Assembly (NCBI GenBank): GCA_946122785.1
Contig: CAMGYJ010000011.1
Coordinates: forward strand, 37,598,513-37,662,512
DNA from: Linum tenue
Taxonomy: Eukaryota; Streptophyta; Magnoliopsida; Malpighiales; Linaceae
Direction: 5' to 3'
Length of the DNA: 64,000 nt
This document shows, one piece after another, positions 1-11,300 of the stretch (positions are counted from its first letter, which is position 1; each line of letters opens with the position of its first letter). The position numbers and the translations under genes were made by a program. The notes beneath the pieces were generated by a model, which saw only the letters and a list, made by a program, of their open reading frames with translations, was not told where the DNA came from and did not search any database.

Positions 1-734
1 GAAGGCATGAACAGAGCTTTAGACAGTTTCAGGCGTAGTTGGGAGTACAGTATCCACGACTTTGGAGGTACTTGTCAGCTGAGTGGTTACCAAACAGGCA
101 CATGTGCGCAACATGTTTATACAAACCAAGTGAGACATTTGGGTAATACAAACTCAAATTGGGTTGAATTTGCTCATGCTTCTTCAAGAAGTGGCTTCAA
201 TCATCAACCGGTGCAATCGACACGGTTAGTCTCTTAATAAATTTTCATTTATGTCTTCTTTAGAAGTTTTACTTAATCGAGTATCCTAATTTTCTTTCTT
301 TGTTTGTAGGTTTATAAGAAGAACCATGATTACATTGAGCCATAATTTTCTTTCTTTCTCTAACAGAATAGATAATGGCATTCGGCGTTGCAGGTGGACT
401 CCAGATCATGGTTGTGGCGTTACCCACTGGATGGATAATGTGGAGCTTTTCGTCTTTGCCACATTGCTTTCATGGGCAATTCTGTCTATACTCAAGGCGG
501 CGGTTATACCGTGCTACCTGTGATTACCCCACCAGGAGTAACAAGACCACGTGGGATCTTATCACTACATTTTACGGGATGTCATTGGGTGCGTCTTAAC
601 GTTCGACCTGGTCAAGTGCCATTGCCTTCGATTAATGGGCTTTGGCCTATTTATCATGATCCTAGTGTCCATGGTTGGGACCAATTCTTCTCGCAAGAAC
701 GTCAATTTTATGATAGTTTAACCAAGGCGATTGA
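1..734 (+). pseudogene. MULE transposase/OTU-like pseudogene, 3' part (copy 1)
   Basis: This is the 3' end of the gene described in full at 31656-34850. It holds the end of the MULE transposase region (DSFRRSW, then TNQVRHLGNTNSNWVEFAH), an intron from about 222 to 309, and a C-terminal block in a different frame (GCHWVRLNVRPGQ, GLWPIYHDPSVHGWDQFF) that resembles the end of OTU-like cysteine protease domains carried by some plant MULEs, with a candidate catalytic His in CHW. Relative to copy 2, this copy has extra one-base indels near 41, 115 and 179 that break the frame further. Its start lies before the window. It faces the PMD pseudogene ending at 968, leaving about 230 bp between the two 3' ends. 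Confidence 0.75.
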
Positions 735-967
735 TGGTTAGATGTAGTTGTAGTTATTGTATTGGATGCAAACTTTTGATTTACTATTTTAGAAATGCAA
801 AAGAAAAAAAAATCCAATCATCTGAAAATTCCAAAATTTAGACAATCGTCTAAAAATACCACAATCATATCATGGGCAATGATAAACTAGCATTCCAAGT
901 AAAAAATAAAGTACAAGGATAACAAACTAATAGTCCAAGGATAACAATCTAGAAATGCCACACTCCA

Positions 968-2516
968 CTAAGTAGTCGCTCCGGCATAATGGTCATACAA
1001 CTCGTGAACCACACTCATCATATCGTAGTACTCATATGCGTGCTCCACATAGTGACTCTTATCCCTCACCTGAACACGGGACCAGCCTCTCCACAATCTG
1101 CTTCCTCAACTGTAAATACAAAAAAAAATGTCATGAATGAAAAAAAAACATATGAACTATACATTAAAAAATAAACAATTATGACATAACTAACCTCATC
1201 GACTAGCACTGGTCGCGATAGAGACACTCCACCAGAGTCTGGATTGATGATCCCTGGGTGCGCTCAAGTCCGATACCAGTCTATGTAATCCTCATCGGCC
1301 TCAGATGGATACTCGCACCAGTCATCAATCTCTATGTATACAAAATGAGACGGCAAGTTGCACCATAACTGATCCATGCAAACCTCCCAGAAAACGATGT
1401 AGGTGCTGCAAGAAGCTGGGCGGTACATCCTTGGGAACCATTATCGTACGGGGAATAGTCCGTCAATACCCAAACTGTCGGTGACACCGTGCAGGATCAG
1501 AACCCTTAGCAACGTCAGCAAAGCGAATGAAACCAGTATACAAAGAGCATAGTACCTCCGTGCCAGCATCTCGCCCGTAAGGAGTCCAAGACACATCCTC
1601 CCTTGACATCCCATCCACATCTCTCGATACCGTACCAAGCGCTGTCTAGCATCATCACCACCTGCAAAGCGGTGACACACCCACGAGGAAGCACGAGGAG
1701 CATCTGGAGCCTGGGGAATCTGGCTCGGACGGAAGAGTGAAAAGTAATCATATATCCAAGACTGAAGCAGAGTCAAAAAATCACAAATACTCTTACTCCC
1801 CACTCGTCGCTGGTCAATTAGAAATACATTGATCGCAGGACGGAGGCGATCGCGACTCATATCCACAAAAAGTGTGGATCCCAACAACACAAACAAGTAA
1901 CACTGCACCTCCAGGTCCCTAATCTTCATTTCTCGTCCATGCACCAACAATCCCTCTGCATGTATACTACCATTAAGGAACCACTACGACTTCCACTTAC
2001 TACAAACATGACCATCCACCGGGACCCGAACTAGATCATGCATGTCTAACTTAAGAACATCTGAATGCGGGTCATCTCTCATTAGATCCCCCTCAAGTGG
2101 AATACAAAGATGTGATGCACGTCGTGGAGAAGAATCGACATCTCTCCAAATGGCATGTGGAAGGTGTTCGTGTCCGGCTGCCATCCCTCCACAAAAGCCG
2201 TTATCAAAGCTGCATTTAAATGCTGCATTATGCACCCTGCCAAGTGGGACAATCCTGTGCCCTCAACCACCTCCTAAGAACCCTATGAATTCCACTCATA
2301 TATCCTCAAAGAATCCACACTACAGATCTATGGCAACAATCCACAACCCATGATCCTACGCAGGGGAAGTCCACAATGCAAAGGCTATGTGACCTCTAAA
2401 ACTAGGGATCACATCGGGAATCACAGGTCCACCTGAACACATCTGAGACTCCGATTTCAGATGCCACGACAATTCCCCCTTGCTCTTTTCTTCTTCTTCT
2501 TCTTCTTCTTCTTCTT

Positions 2517-2591
<75 letters not shown>

Positions 2592-3041
2592 ACCGTCTTC
2601 CTCACTACTACGTCTCGCAACGTAGCATCCATCTAGCCCACGCTGTGGAAAGTGCGAAGAAGCAGTAGAAGATGTCCCAACCTCATCAGATTCAGGTGCG
2701 ACATGCCCAACCTCATCAACAACCACATCATCATCATCGTCGTCGTCGTCGTCCATAGAAACTGAATCACTCCAATTAGCCTCCCACGGAGTCGCATCCT
2801 CAGGTGTATGCGTGGAGGTAGTACCTCGACTAAGAGATAACTACCCCATAGTAGGGCGACCGTCGGGACGCCTTACTTCCGCCTTCTTCTTCTTCCCCTT
2901 AACCTTACGTGGATTTTTTCCTTCATTTTCTTTTCGACCAGTCGCTGTAAGTCTACAAGCACGACCTTCCATTCTTCCTTCCGTTTTTTTCTTCCATTCT
3001 TTTCTTATTATGTGCGGTTTGCCTATTCCATGTCTAGACAT
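968..3041 (-). pseudogene. Plant mobile domain (PMD) pseudogene of the OTU-type MULE (copy 1)
   Basis: Read on the minus strand, the ATG at 3041 follows an AG acceptor-like site. The N-terminal part is basic (MSRHGIGKPHIIRKEWKKK, probably nuclear), followed by an acidic Asp run, a poly-Asn/poly-Lys tract, and then typical PMD blocks in several frames: GTGLSHLAGCIMQHLNAALI, WQPDTNTFHMPFGEMSILL, LLGSTLFVDMSRDRLRP, LTLLQSWIYDYFSLFRPS, DWCEYPSEADEDYIDWY. A last exon near 970-1110 ends in VVHELYDHYAGATT and a TAG at 968-970. Frameshifts and stops, for example TAG after RPTMG near 2841, show it is dead. PMD proteins are plant-specific, are known from MULEs and Ty3-type elements, and have domesticated relatives (MAIN/MAIL). 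It converges with the transposase remnant at 1-734. Confidence 0.8.
2487..2586. repeat. CTT/ATT trinucleotide tract coding poly-Lys/poly-Asn
   Basis: A run of about 20 CTT units followed by about 13 ATT units. On the minus strand of the PMD pseudogene it reads in frame as Asn then Lys. The matching tract at 36607-36720 has about 14 CTT and 24 ATT, so the boundary between the two repeats and the total length both differ between copies. Confidence 0.9.
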
Positions 3042-3900
3042 CTTAAAAAAAATACAATTAATGATAATCAAATGCATTAACATTTTTTGCTAATCATCTA
3101 TAATTTTTTGTAATTTTTTGATAATTTATTAACATTAGTTACAACTTTCTTAGTCATTTTTCTAATTTTTCCCCATTATTTCTAATATTTTTTTAACATT
3201 AATTACAAATTTACATATTATATTTCTAGATTTTGATACTTTTTAAAAAAATTCAGATGATTTATAATTTTTTATATTATTCACAATATTCTATTCATAA
3301 TTGAATTCATAAAACTATAAGAATAATATTTTTATAATTAATTATAAATTGTACAACTTATTTATAATTAACTACAATTTATTTCTAATTATTACATAAT
3401 TTATAAGATTTAATAACAATGTTCATTAATTAATTGCATACAAATTATTTAAAAAATTAAACCAACCGAAAATTGATTGAGGTTTGACTGTGGGCCAACC
3501 GAAAATTGACCAAGGGTTGATCATGGCTCAATCGAACGTTGACTTTGGTTTAACCGAAGGCCAACCGAACTTTGACCTTGGTTTGACCGAAGGCAAAACG
3601 AACGTTGACCTCGTTTTAACCGAGGGCCAACCGGACGTCGGCTTCAGTTGTTGAAGGGAGAAGACGGGCAGTGCGCTTACCTTCTCCGACGGGAAACGAG
3701 GAGGCGCAGGCGGCGACTGCAGGCTCGGACGACAGCGAGGCGCGGCGGACGGCGACCGGAGGCGCGGCGGGAGGAGAGGCTGAAGGCGATGGCTACTTGA
3801 GGCGAGACTGGAGGCTCGACCGGAGGCGCGACGGACGACGACCGGAGGCGCGGCGAACGCCGACTGAAGGGCCGAGGACTTGAACTCCGGCGGAAGGCCA
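3042..3900. other. 5' side of PMD pseudogene: AT-rich stretch, subterminal repeats, GC-rich block
   Basis: 3042-3450 is very AT-rich and looks like an intron in the 5' leader, because the PMD ATG directly follows an AG. 3455-3655 holds repeated CCAACCGAA motifs spaced about 35-45 bp, like those at the other end of the same MULE (31740-31950). 3660-3900 is a sharply GC-rich block (GGCGCGGCGG-type repeats) of unknown origin. I see no convincing gene. Confidence 0.5.
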
Positions 3901-4049
3901 GGTGTGACATTTTGATTTCCGACGAGGAAAACTCTAGTGTTTGAATTCAATGATTTGCACCTTGACTTCTTGAACAACTATTAACAACACGGTTTACACC
4001 TCTCCGAACAATGTTCGAAACGAGGGTGTTTGAGGATTTTGATGGCTGA

Positions 4050-5072
4050 GAAATCTAAGTTACATTACTCTACTCCTATGGAGGTTCATTGAGAGCTCCG
4101 AAAAATAAGGCTATGACTAATTTGCAGAGAAATGATAGAAGTTTGACATTGTGCGTCAAATGGTTGGTTGTGAAACCCTTGCTTCGTCTTTGTTTCTCCT
4201 ATTTGTAGCCATCACTTGTAACCTCTTCTTGGTAACCGCTGCTCCACTGCTTGATGCTTGGTGTAGCATGCTTGACACCTTAACCACCTTGCTTGCACAC
4301 ATACGACTCGGTACCTTGATAACTTAACGACTTCACTTAGCAGGTAGCTATCTTGTGCCGTGGAGGTATCTCGCTTGATTTCAACTTGACTTAGATGCCA
4401 TGACCACCCTTACACAATACCATGCTCGACACCATGGTGCTTGGGGATTTGATGGATGCACACTTATCCCTTTGGATGGCATCATGCTTGTAAGGTCATG
4501 ACAAGGTGGTCTACCATCCATGATGCCTAGCATGCCTGACTACTTGGAAAGAGGGTGCGTTGTGTCATACCCCTTGGCTTGATATCATGCTTAGTACCCT
4601 GCAATTTGGTATGTGGGTAGCTAGGTGCTTGACCCTTTTTCATGACATCATGCTTGAACCCCCTTGGATGATGTCATGCTTGACACCCTTGGTCGAGTGT
4701 CAACACTTGGCCAAAATTTGCCTTGCTTGGTATGTGGGTAGCTAGGTGCTTGACCACTTTGCATGACATCATGATTGACCACCCCTTGTGGTTGAGTCTC
4801 AACACTTAGCCAAATTTTGCCTTCTTCCTTTGTCACGTCTAGAGGTAGTTGATATCACTAGTGTTGTCAAAATCAAACCGGACATCAACCATGATTAACT
4901 AGAGGTTCAAGGTTTATCGGATAACCGTTGATTAACCGCTATTAAAACGATCATAAATCGGTGCTTAGCTTCATAAAAAATAGAGTAAGAATAAAAAAAA
5001 AAGGTCAAAACTGAAAGGAAAGAGACTAGGGAACGGTAGGGAGTATTTATCAATTAAAAAGATGCAAATATG
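4050..5072. other. No gene; diverged CATGCTTGACACC-type repeats
   Basis: Short related phrases such as CATGCTTGACACC, TATGTGGGTAGCTAGGTGC and CAACACTTGGCCAAAATTTG recur irregularly from about 4380 to 4840. They look like degraded relatives of the 340-bp unit downstream. No coding region is recognisable. Confidence 0.5.
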
Positions 5073-5310
5073 TATGAGGTTGTTTACTTTTCCCTAGCAC
5101 ATCGGTGACAGTAGGGAGTAAGGTAGCGACGTAGCCCGTAACTTCGCATTCTTTCTGTTGCCTTGTCTCATTATTTTTTATTTATTAATCAAAAGAATGA
5201 AAAAATTGAGGCGACAGTTTATTTTCCCTAACCCGCCCATTTTTAGGCTTTTGGGACTGGACTTGTGCCCGGGTCCGGTTTTATTCGGTCCGATCGACCG
5301 GTCCGGTGTA
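5073..5310. repeat. Dispersed segment preceding the 340-bp repeats
   Basis: Starting at GAGGTTGTTTACTTTTCCC, this ~240-bp segment occurs again at about 22774-23015, 39206-39441 and 59440-59673, each time directly before a 340-bp tandem array. At 22774 and 59440 it joins the broken end of a PMD exon. Confidence 0.8.
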
Positions 5311-5990
5311 GTTTTAATAACACAAGATATCACCCTCTTTGCACGACATCATGCTTCATATCCGAGTGCAAGGTAGGTAGGCGACCATGATACTTGGTGC
5401 TTGACTCCCCTTGCATGACACCCCCATTATGATTGAGTCTCCACACTTAGCCAATTTTCGCCTTCTTTCCCCATCACGTCTAGGGGCACTAGCTAGTTCT
5501 CACACTTGGCCAAAATTTTGCCTCCACCATGCTGGGTGGTTGATGTGGAAGGGTGTTAACTCTTGGCGCTTGACCCCTCTTGTATAACAAGTGGGTGTTT
5601 GGTGGGTCAAAGTGTGTGTTGAGATAGCTTGTATAAAGCCCAAAATTCTAGTTTTAATAACACAAGATATAACCCTCTTTGCACGACATCATGCTTGATA
5701 TCCGAGTGCAAGGTAGGTAGGAGGCCATGATACTTGGTGCTTGACTCCCCTTGCATGACACCCCATTATGATTGGGTCTCCACACTTAGCCAATTTTTTC
5801 CTTCTTTCCCCATCACGTCTAGGGGCACTAGTTGGTTCTCCCACTTGGCCAAAATTTTGCCTCCACCATGCTGGGTGGTTGATGTTGAAGGGTGTCAACA
5901 CTTGGCGCTTGACACCTATTGTATGACAAGTGGGTATTTGGTGGGTCAAAGTGTGTGTTGAGGTAGCTTGTATAAAGCCCAAAATTCTAT
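5311..5990. repeat. 340-bp tandem repeat, two units
   Basis: Two head-to-tail units, each opening with GTTTTAATAACACAAGATAT (5311 and 5651) and closing with GCCCAAAATTCTA, period 340 bp. Each contains GGCACTAGTTGGTTCT-like and TTGGCCAAAATTTTGCCTCC phrases. The same family forms three units at 23016-24034 and partial or complete units at 21721-22113, 39442, 55510 and 59674. No coding capacity or transposon terminus is recognised. Confidence 0.9.
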
Positions 5991-6183
5991 CATTGGGTGT
6001 GATGAGAAATTTCTGTCAATATTTTTTGTCACTTAAAAATAATAAGTGGGGTCTTATGGATAAAAGATTGGTTTTGTAACCTAATTTAATGGTCGCTAAA
6101 AGCTAAACGAGGTAGGTAGCCTTAACCAATTGCGTCATGTTTGTGATGACTTAAGTAGAGTGATTAGTTTTAAGAGTAGGCAT
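5991..6183. repeat. Conserved tail after the 340-bp array
   Basis: The segment from CATTGGGTGTGATGAG to GATTAGTTTTAAGA always follows a 340-bp array (also 24035-24217, 25327-25510, 40122 and 56169). A diverged relative containing AAAAGATTGGTTTTGTGACC lies at 31318-31435, upstream of the OTU-type MULE. Confidence 0.75.
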
Positions 6184-6474
6184 TGTCAATAACCAGTTGA
6201 TCTCCAATAACTCGAGTTATTGGGAGAATTATGTTGGATCTTATACTACTCTTTAATACGCCCCCTTAAACGAAAGTGAATTTTTGGGCTTGAAGTTTGC
6301 ACATGCTCACGATACCTTGTGCTTTAATCAACTGTTAATATTGGGTGTCGTGGAGATTCGAACACGCGACCACTTTGACCAAACCAGCTCAGATACCATG
6401 TCATGAACCAGTTGATCCCAATAACTCGAGTTGTTGAGAGAAGGTTATGTTGGATCGTATACCACTCTCCAATA
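6184..6474 (-). mobile_element. TRIM-like mini-retrotransposon (or tRNA-derived SINE)
   Basis: Two direct repeats of about 75 bp, 6184-6257 and 6399-6474, both begin TGTCA, share AACCAGTTGAT and AACTCGAGTT, and end in AATA. On the minus strand the first repeat is followed by TGGTATCTGAGC, one mismatch from the usual initiator-Met tRNA primer site, and the second is preceded by a purine run (TTTAAGGGGG) like a polypurine tract. GGCAT flanks both sides (6179-6183, 6475-6479) as a likely 5-bp target duplication. This is TRIM architecture with no genes. Against it, the internal TATCTGAGCTGG and GTGTTCGAATC are spaced like tRNA A and B boxes, so a SINE is possible. Other copies: 40315-40605 and 56362-56652. 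Confidence 0.65.
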
Positions 6475-6479
6475 GGCAT

Positions 6480-7124
6480 TAGGTGGGTCCAGTGGATTTT
6501 GACCATAAAATGCATCCATTCATGCTAACGGATTGACAATTTTTAACCCACAACCCACTCACATTTAGTTTCTGGTTGGGTCGGGTGGATGGCGGATGAT
6601 ACGGGTGAGTTTGTGTGTTCACCCACATCACAATGTACATAATATAAAGGAGCCAACTTTACATTATCCATTTATATTTCAGAACCCCTGTGTAATGTCA
6701 TTATGTAAAACAAAACTACATTTCAACATCCGTTCACCCTCCAAAATTGAGATTCACTTCAACTAGCAAGATAACTTATGGAGAGTTATTGGGCGAAAAC
6801 AATAAGATGGAATAGGAAGAAAATATATTGAATGCGATCTTAAATTGAATATAAATTCTATTATGGAGGAGTTTTCTACGAATGGAGATGGTTATCGGGT
6901 GCAAGCACAACCATATAACGAAATTCGGGTCAAATGTGGACGGATCTACCCAAACCTAATAGTGACCCGCGCTCCCACATTCCCAGTCCTAATTAGTTGT
7001 GATCACAACGAGATTTATTGAGTGCTCGTTCTAAATGTTTTTCATAAAATCATCAATTAGAGTGACCAAACCAAAATATTTTCTAACCCGGGAAGCATAA
7101 CCTAAGCTCTAACCAAATATTATC
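6480..7124. other. No gene recognised
   Basis: Moderately AT-rich sequence, also present at 40611-41265 and 56660-57302. I see no coding region, terminal repeats or RNA gene. Confidence 0.6.
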
Positions 7125-7216
7125 GGGGGATTTTTCCAATAATAGCACCTATTAAATTTTTTTTTACAAAAATAGCATCCAGCCCACAACATTTACAAAA
7201 ATAGCACCATTATTAT

Positions 7217-7375
7217 CAAACCGCAACTCCAAGGTGCGTTTTATAACTAAACCGCACCCTCCAGGTGCGTTTTATGTATAAATCGCACCTTGGAGGTGCG
7301 TTTTATGTATAAATCGCACCTTGGAGGTGCGTTTTAGTCCACGTCAGACTGGAAACCGCACCTTGGAGGTGCGGT
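7217..7375. repeat. Subterminal palindrome array of the older PMD-MULE
   Basis: Five imperfect palindromes of the form CGCACC-5 nt-GGTGCG. Two adjacent units with a 31-bp period (AAATCGCACC at 7280 and 7311) correspond to a single unit in copy 2 near 41411, showing recent gain or loss of one palindrome. Confidence 0.85.
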
Positions 7376-7788
7376 CTGTGTTTGGTGGGCAGCGGCCTTG
7401 GAGACCGCAGGATGAGGAAGCGATCCAGTGGCGGACCGCTTGCCACCTCAGCAATACCCCCTCCCCCCTCCCCCTCTCATTTTTTCACACCACCAACCAT
7501 TCTCCACTCTCTCTCTAGAATTATCTCTCTAACCCCCTCCCCTCCCCTCCCAAAAGCCTAGGAAATCGTGGTCAGTTGGTTGCGGCTAAGTCCGATCTAT
7601 CATAAAAAAACATTTCTTTAGTTTTTCCCTCAAACCCCCCCCCCCCCCCCCCCCGCCGAATTTCTGTCCGACATACGCGAGAAAATGGACGAGTGGTTCC
7701 AAGAAGAGGGAGTTTATTATGATGAATTCAAGCGGTACGTAATCATTATTTTGGTCAATTTTTGGTTTTGTTATAAAATTTTTAATTA

Positions 7789-8170
7789 GAGTTTTTTCCA
7801 GAAATAGCACCTTAAAAAAAATTAGAAAACTAGCACCCTACCAAAAATATTTACAAAACTTGAACCCTTTTTTTGGACCGCAGCCTTGTGGTGCGTTTTA
7901 TATATAAACCGCATCCTCCAGGTGCGTTTTATATATAAACCGCACCTGTAGGGTGCGATCCATTTTCCTGGGGCTAAACCGCATTTTGGCCATGCGTTTT
8001 CACCTCTGGCCTACACAAAACGCATGGCCGAGGTGCGGTTTTGGCCTGACCTAGGCAAACCGCTCCTTAGGGATGCGGTTTATTCTTCCAAAACCAAACC
8101 GCATATCTAAGGTGCGGTTTAGCCACACAGACCGCACCCCCCATATCTAAGGTGCGGTTTTGCCCGGAAA
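7789..8170. repeat. Left TIR and subterminal palindrome array of nested MULE
   Basis: After ~80 bp of TIR, eight imperfect palindromes occupy 7881-8165, for example AAACCGCATATCTAAGGTGC, each with CCGCA/TGCGG arms around a 7-10 nt spacer. They lie just upstream of the transposase leader. Likely transposase-binding or promoter elements; this is inference. Confidence 0.85.
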
Positions 8171-8347
8171 ACCTCTACTCTTCACACCTCTCCTTCTCTC
8201 TTTTCATTTTTATGTTGTATCTCTATATTTCTTTAGTGTTTTTGCCATTAACATTAACTCGTAAGTTTAATTTGTGTTACTTTTTATTGTTATTTGTGAT
8301 TTGTGATTTTTATGATATTAACTGAACTACGGTTTTTTTGTGTGCAG

Positions 8348-11300
8348 ATGGCATTCCGTCAGTTCACGCTTGGCTTACGGTGGAATGGTTACACGGAAGA
8401 GACCGGAAAGGGGGCCACCTATGTCGGTGGCAATTTTCAGAAAATAAAGGTCGCTACCAGACCGAAGCTTGAAGACCTCCATCAAATATGCACTAACGTT
8501 ACTTGCATGGATGGCACGAGAAGAGTAGACCGTATGGTGTATCCAAACAGAGAAAGTGGGTCATTGTGGCATGAGGAATATACCATAACCACTCAAGATG
8601 AAGTAGATTCCATGCTCGAATTCTTGAGGTCCAACAAATTGTCCAAAGCCGAGATGTTCGTTTACACCGAGCCAGCCGTTGGTGTTGGAGGTCATTCTGG
8701 ACACGGTCAAACATCTGGTATCCATGGTGGAGGTGAATTATATGGCGATCATCCCTACCAAAGTTACCATGATTCTCATTCCTATTTTCAGTACCAAGAG
8801 CAAGATCAAGGTGAAGGCCATCATCAATCTTTCTCGTCATATGAAGAAGAAGTTCAACCGGACCTCCCCAACCAAGCCCAGTACAACTTCCAATCACGCA
8901 GCGGTAGTTTTCACAACTACCATTATGGAGCTGATGAAGGTCCCTTTCATGAGCTGGATCAGATGGAAGCTGCCATACCAGCACCAGTCAGCGACCCCTC
9001 CGATGAGAAGGAGAGAACAACGTCAGTGCAGACAACTCCGACCCTCTTGAAGGTGCTGATGATTCAGGACCAGATTCAAATTTAGATAATGATCATGATG
9101 TGGCTCCTGACCATGTACCAATCCCCTACTACAATCACATTCCAGACGATAATTGGATGGTCGACAGCGACATGGAGCAGCCAGAGGTCCCAATATGGGG
9201 CCCACTCACTGGGTTTACGAAGGGCCAACAATTTGGCTCTAAGAAGGAGGTGAGGCACGCCATTGAGACTGAAGCAATGACTCGGTATTTTGAATGGCAC
9301 ACAACTCATTCCAACACCAATAGGCTCATAGTCAGATGTCGTAATCATCACGAGGGGTGCAATGTTAGGATTCGGGCCATCAACAGCAAGAGACACGGCC
9401 ACTGGGTCATATCCCGTGCGGTGAACACACACACATGTGTGTCATCCATAACTTCCCAAGGCCATCGACAGTTGAAATCCAGGGTGGTTGCTGCGGCTAT
9501 CAAGCATCTGATTGAGGCCGAACCGGATCTGAAGGTGAAAGTCATAATCACTGACATTGCAAGTCGTTATGGTTATATGATTAACTATAAGAAGGCGTGG
9601 CATGGAAAACAGAAAGCTCTGGCCGCTGTCTTTGGTGATTGGGAAGAATCATATGCATTCCTTCCCAGGTTAATACTGGCATTGGAGGCGTCTAACCCTG
9701 ACACTGTGTTCTCCCCTCGATACCAAGATGAAGAGATACAACCCCCAGAGCCAGGTAACGAACGCCATTTCCGCAGACTGTTTTGGGCATTCAAGCCATC
9801 TATTGATGGTTTTGGCTTTTGTATCCCTGTGATTACTGTGGATGGTACATTCCTTACCGGCAAGTACAAGAGCACTCTCCTGATTGCCAGTGGGGCGAAT
9901 GCAAATAGACAAGTCTTTCCTTTAGCCTTCGCCATTGTAGAGGGAGAGAATGCTGATAGCTATGGATGGTTTTTTTGACAACTTCGGCTCCACGTCACTA
10001 GGAGGACGAACCTGACAATAATCTCTGATCGGAACGCCGGCATTAGAGCTGCCATCTTAGGCCTGGATCCAACCTGGAATTGGTCCCAAAGGTGGTGCAT
10101 ACGACACTTCAAGAGCAACTGGAACCATCATTTCAAGCGGAAGAAGCTAGCTGATAATTTGTGGTGGATTGGTAACCTCTCTATTGCTCTCAATTAAAAA
10201 TATCTTGTAATATGGGGAGTGGTGCACTTGTTAGACTCTTTCTAAAGAGATGCATGCCTAAGGAAATGGGGTTTTAAGCGATTATCATGGTCCTCCCATT
10301 TCCTGGGAAAATCGGGTTTTAAGCGATCTTCAGATCCCCCCTTTTCTGTCAAACAGGCTGTGTTTCTAAGGAGATGTATACCTCTCCTAAGAGTCTAATG
10401 AGAGTACGTGTTGTTTGAAATTGTACTAAACTGAGGATCATTGACTAACGTACTACTTTTCTGTGTGTTATTCAGCGGTTGCATACCAGGAGAAAAAATT
10501 TCAGGAGAAGTTGCAGAAGATGCGGGAGTTATGCCCCGAAGGGGCACAGTGGCTGGATGGACACGATCTATCCATGTGGACATTTCATAAAGATGGAGGG
10601 AAAAGATGGGGTATTGCTACAACCAACTCAAGTGAGAGTGTCAACTCTGTCTACAAGGTCGTTCGTGCACTGCCAATCTCTGCCATTGTGGAGATGACTT
10701 TTTGGAAAACGAATGCATGGTTCGTGAACCGACTCCACTGGGCAAGGACGAACAAGGCACAGGGAAAGGTCCATTCCTATAAAGTAACTGAAGTAATGGA
10801 TAATGATAATCGCAAGAGCAGTCGACATAGTGTAACCGTTATGAATCGGGCAACTGGTGAGTATAGCGTGACGACTGGACATCGGGAGGATGGTAGACGG
10901 GGGGGCTACTGTCATGAAGTTTTGGTCAATTTCAGGACCAAAGTTGGTGAGTGCTCATGCCAGAAGTATAAGGGGAGAGGGTGGCCTTGTTCTCATGCAA
11001 TGGCCGTAATTAAAAACAGGAGCAAAGACCCCCGTCACTTCGTTAGTCCATTCTTCAATATCGACTCACTCAAAAACACCTATGGACGGAGTTTCCGTGC
11101 ATTGCCTGATGAAGCTTATTGGCCGATGTACGAAGGGAAATTGATCGTCCCGCCATTCGGACAGAGGCGTGAACCGGGTCGCCCGAGGAAAAAGAGAATT
11201 CAGAATGAAATGGATCAAAGTGGAAGACCACCACGAGGCCCAAGACGATGTTCAATATGCAAAGTTCCAGGACATGATAAACGAAGGTGTCCAGGACCGA

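Noticed and set aside
3528..3977. Minus-strand open frame rich in Ser/Pro/Arg with repeated LPSVKP-like phrases
   Set aside because: No ATG at its start; it spans subterminal repeats and the GC-rich block, and the peptide repeat simply mirrors the DNA repeat.
6355..6400. Possible functional tRNA gene from the GTTCGAATC box
   Set aside because: Only A/B-box-like phrases on the minus strand; no acceptor stem or anticodon arm can be formed convincingly.
7630..7655. Poly-C run as a biological signal
   Set aside because: Length differs between copies and it replaces CCTGCTCCC-type sequence of locus B; likely slippage or sequencing artefact.
7217..8165. Regularly spaced palindromes as a possible CRISPR-like array
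   Set aside because: Plant nuclear context, imperfect repeats of variable spacing, and position at transposon ends explain them as subterminal repeats.
8499..8984. 161-codon minus-strand frame within the transposase gene
   Set aside because: Antisense shadow of a confidently identified transposase exon; composition has no domain sense.
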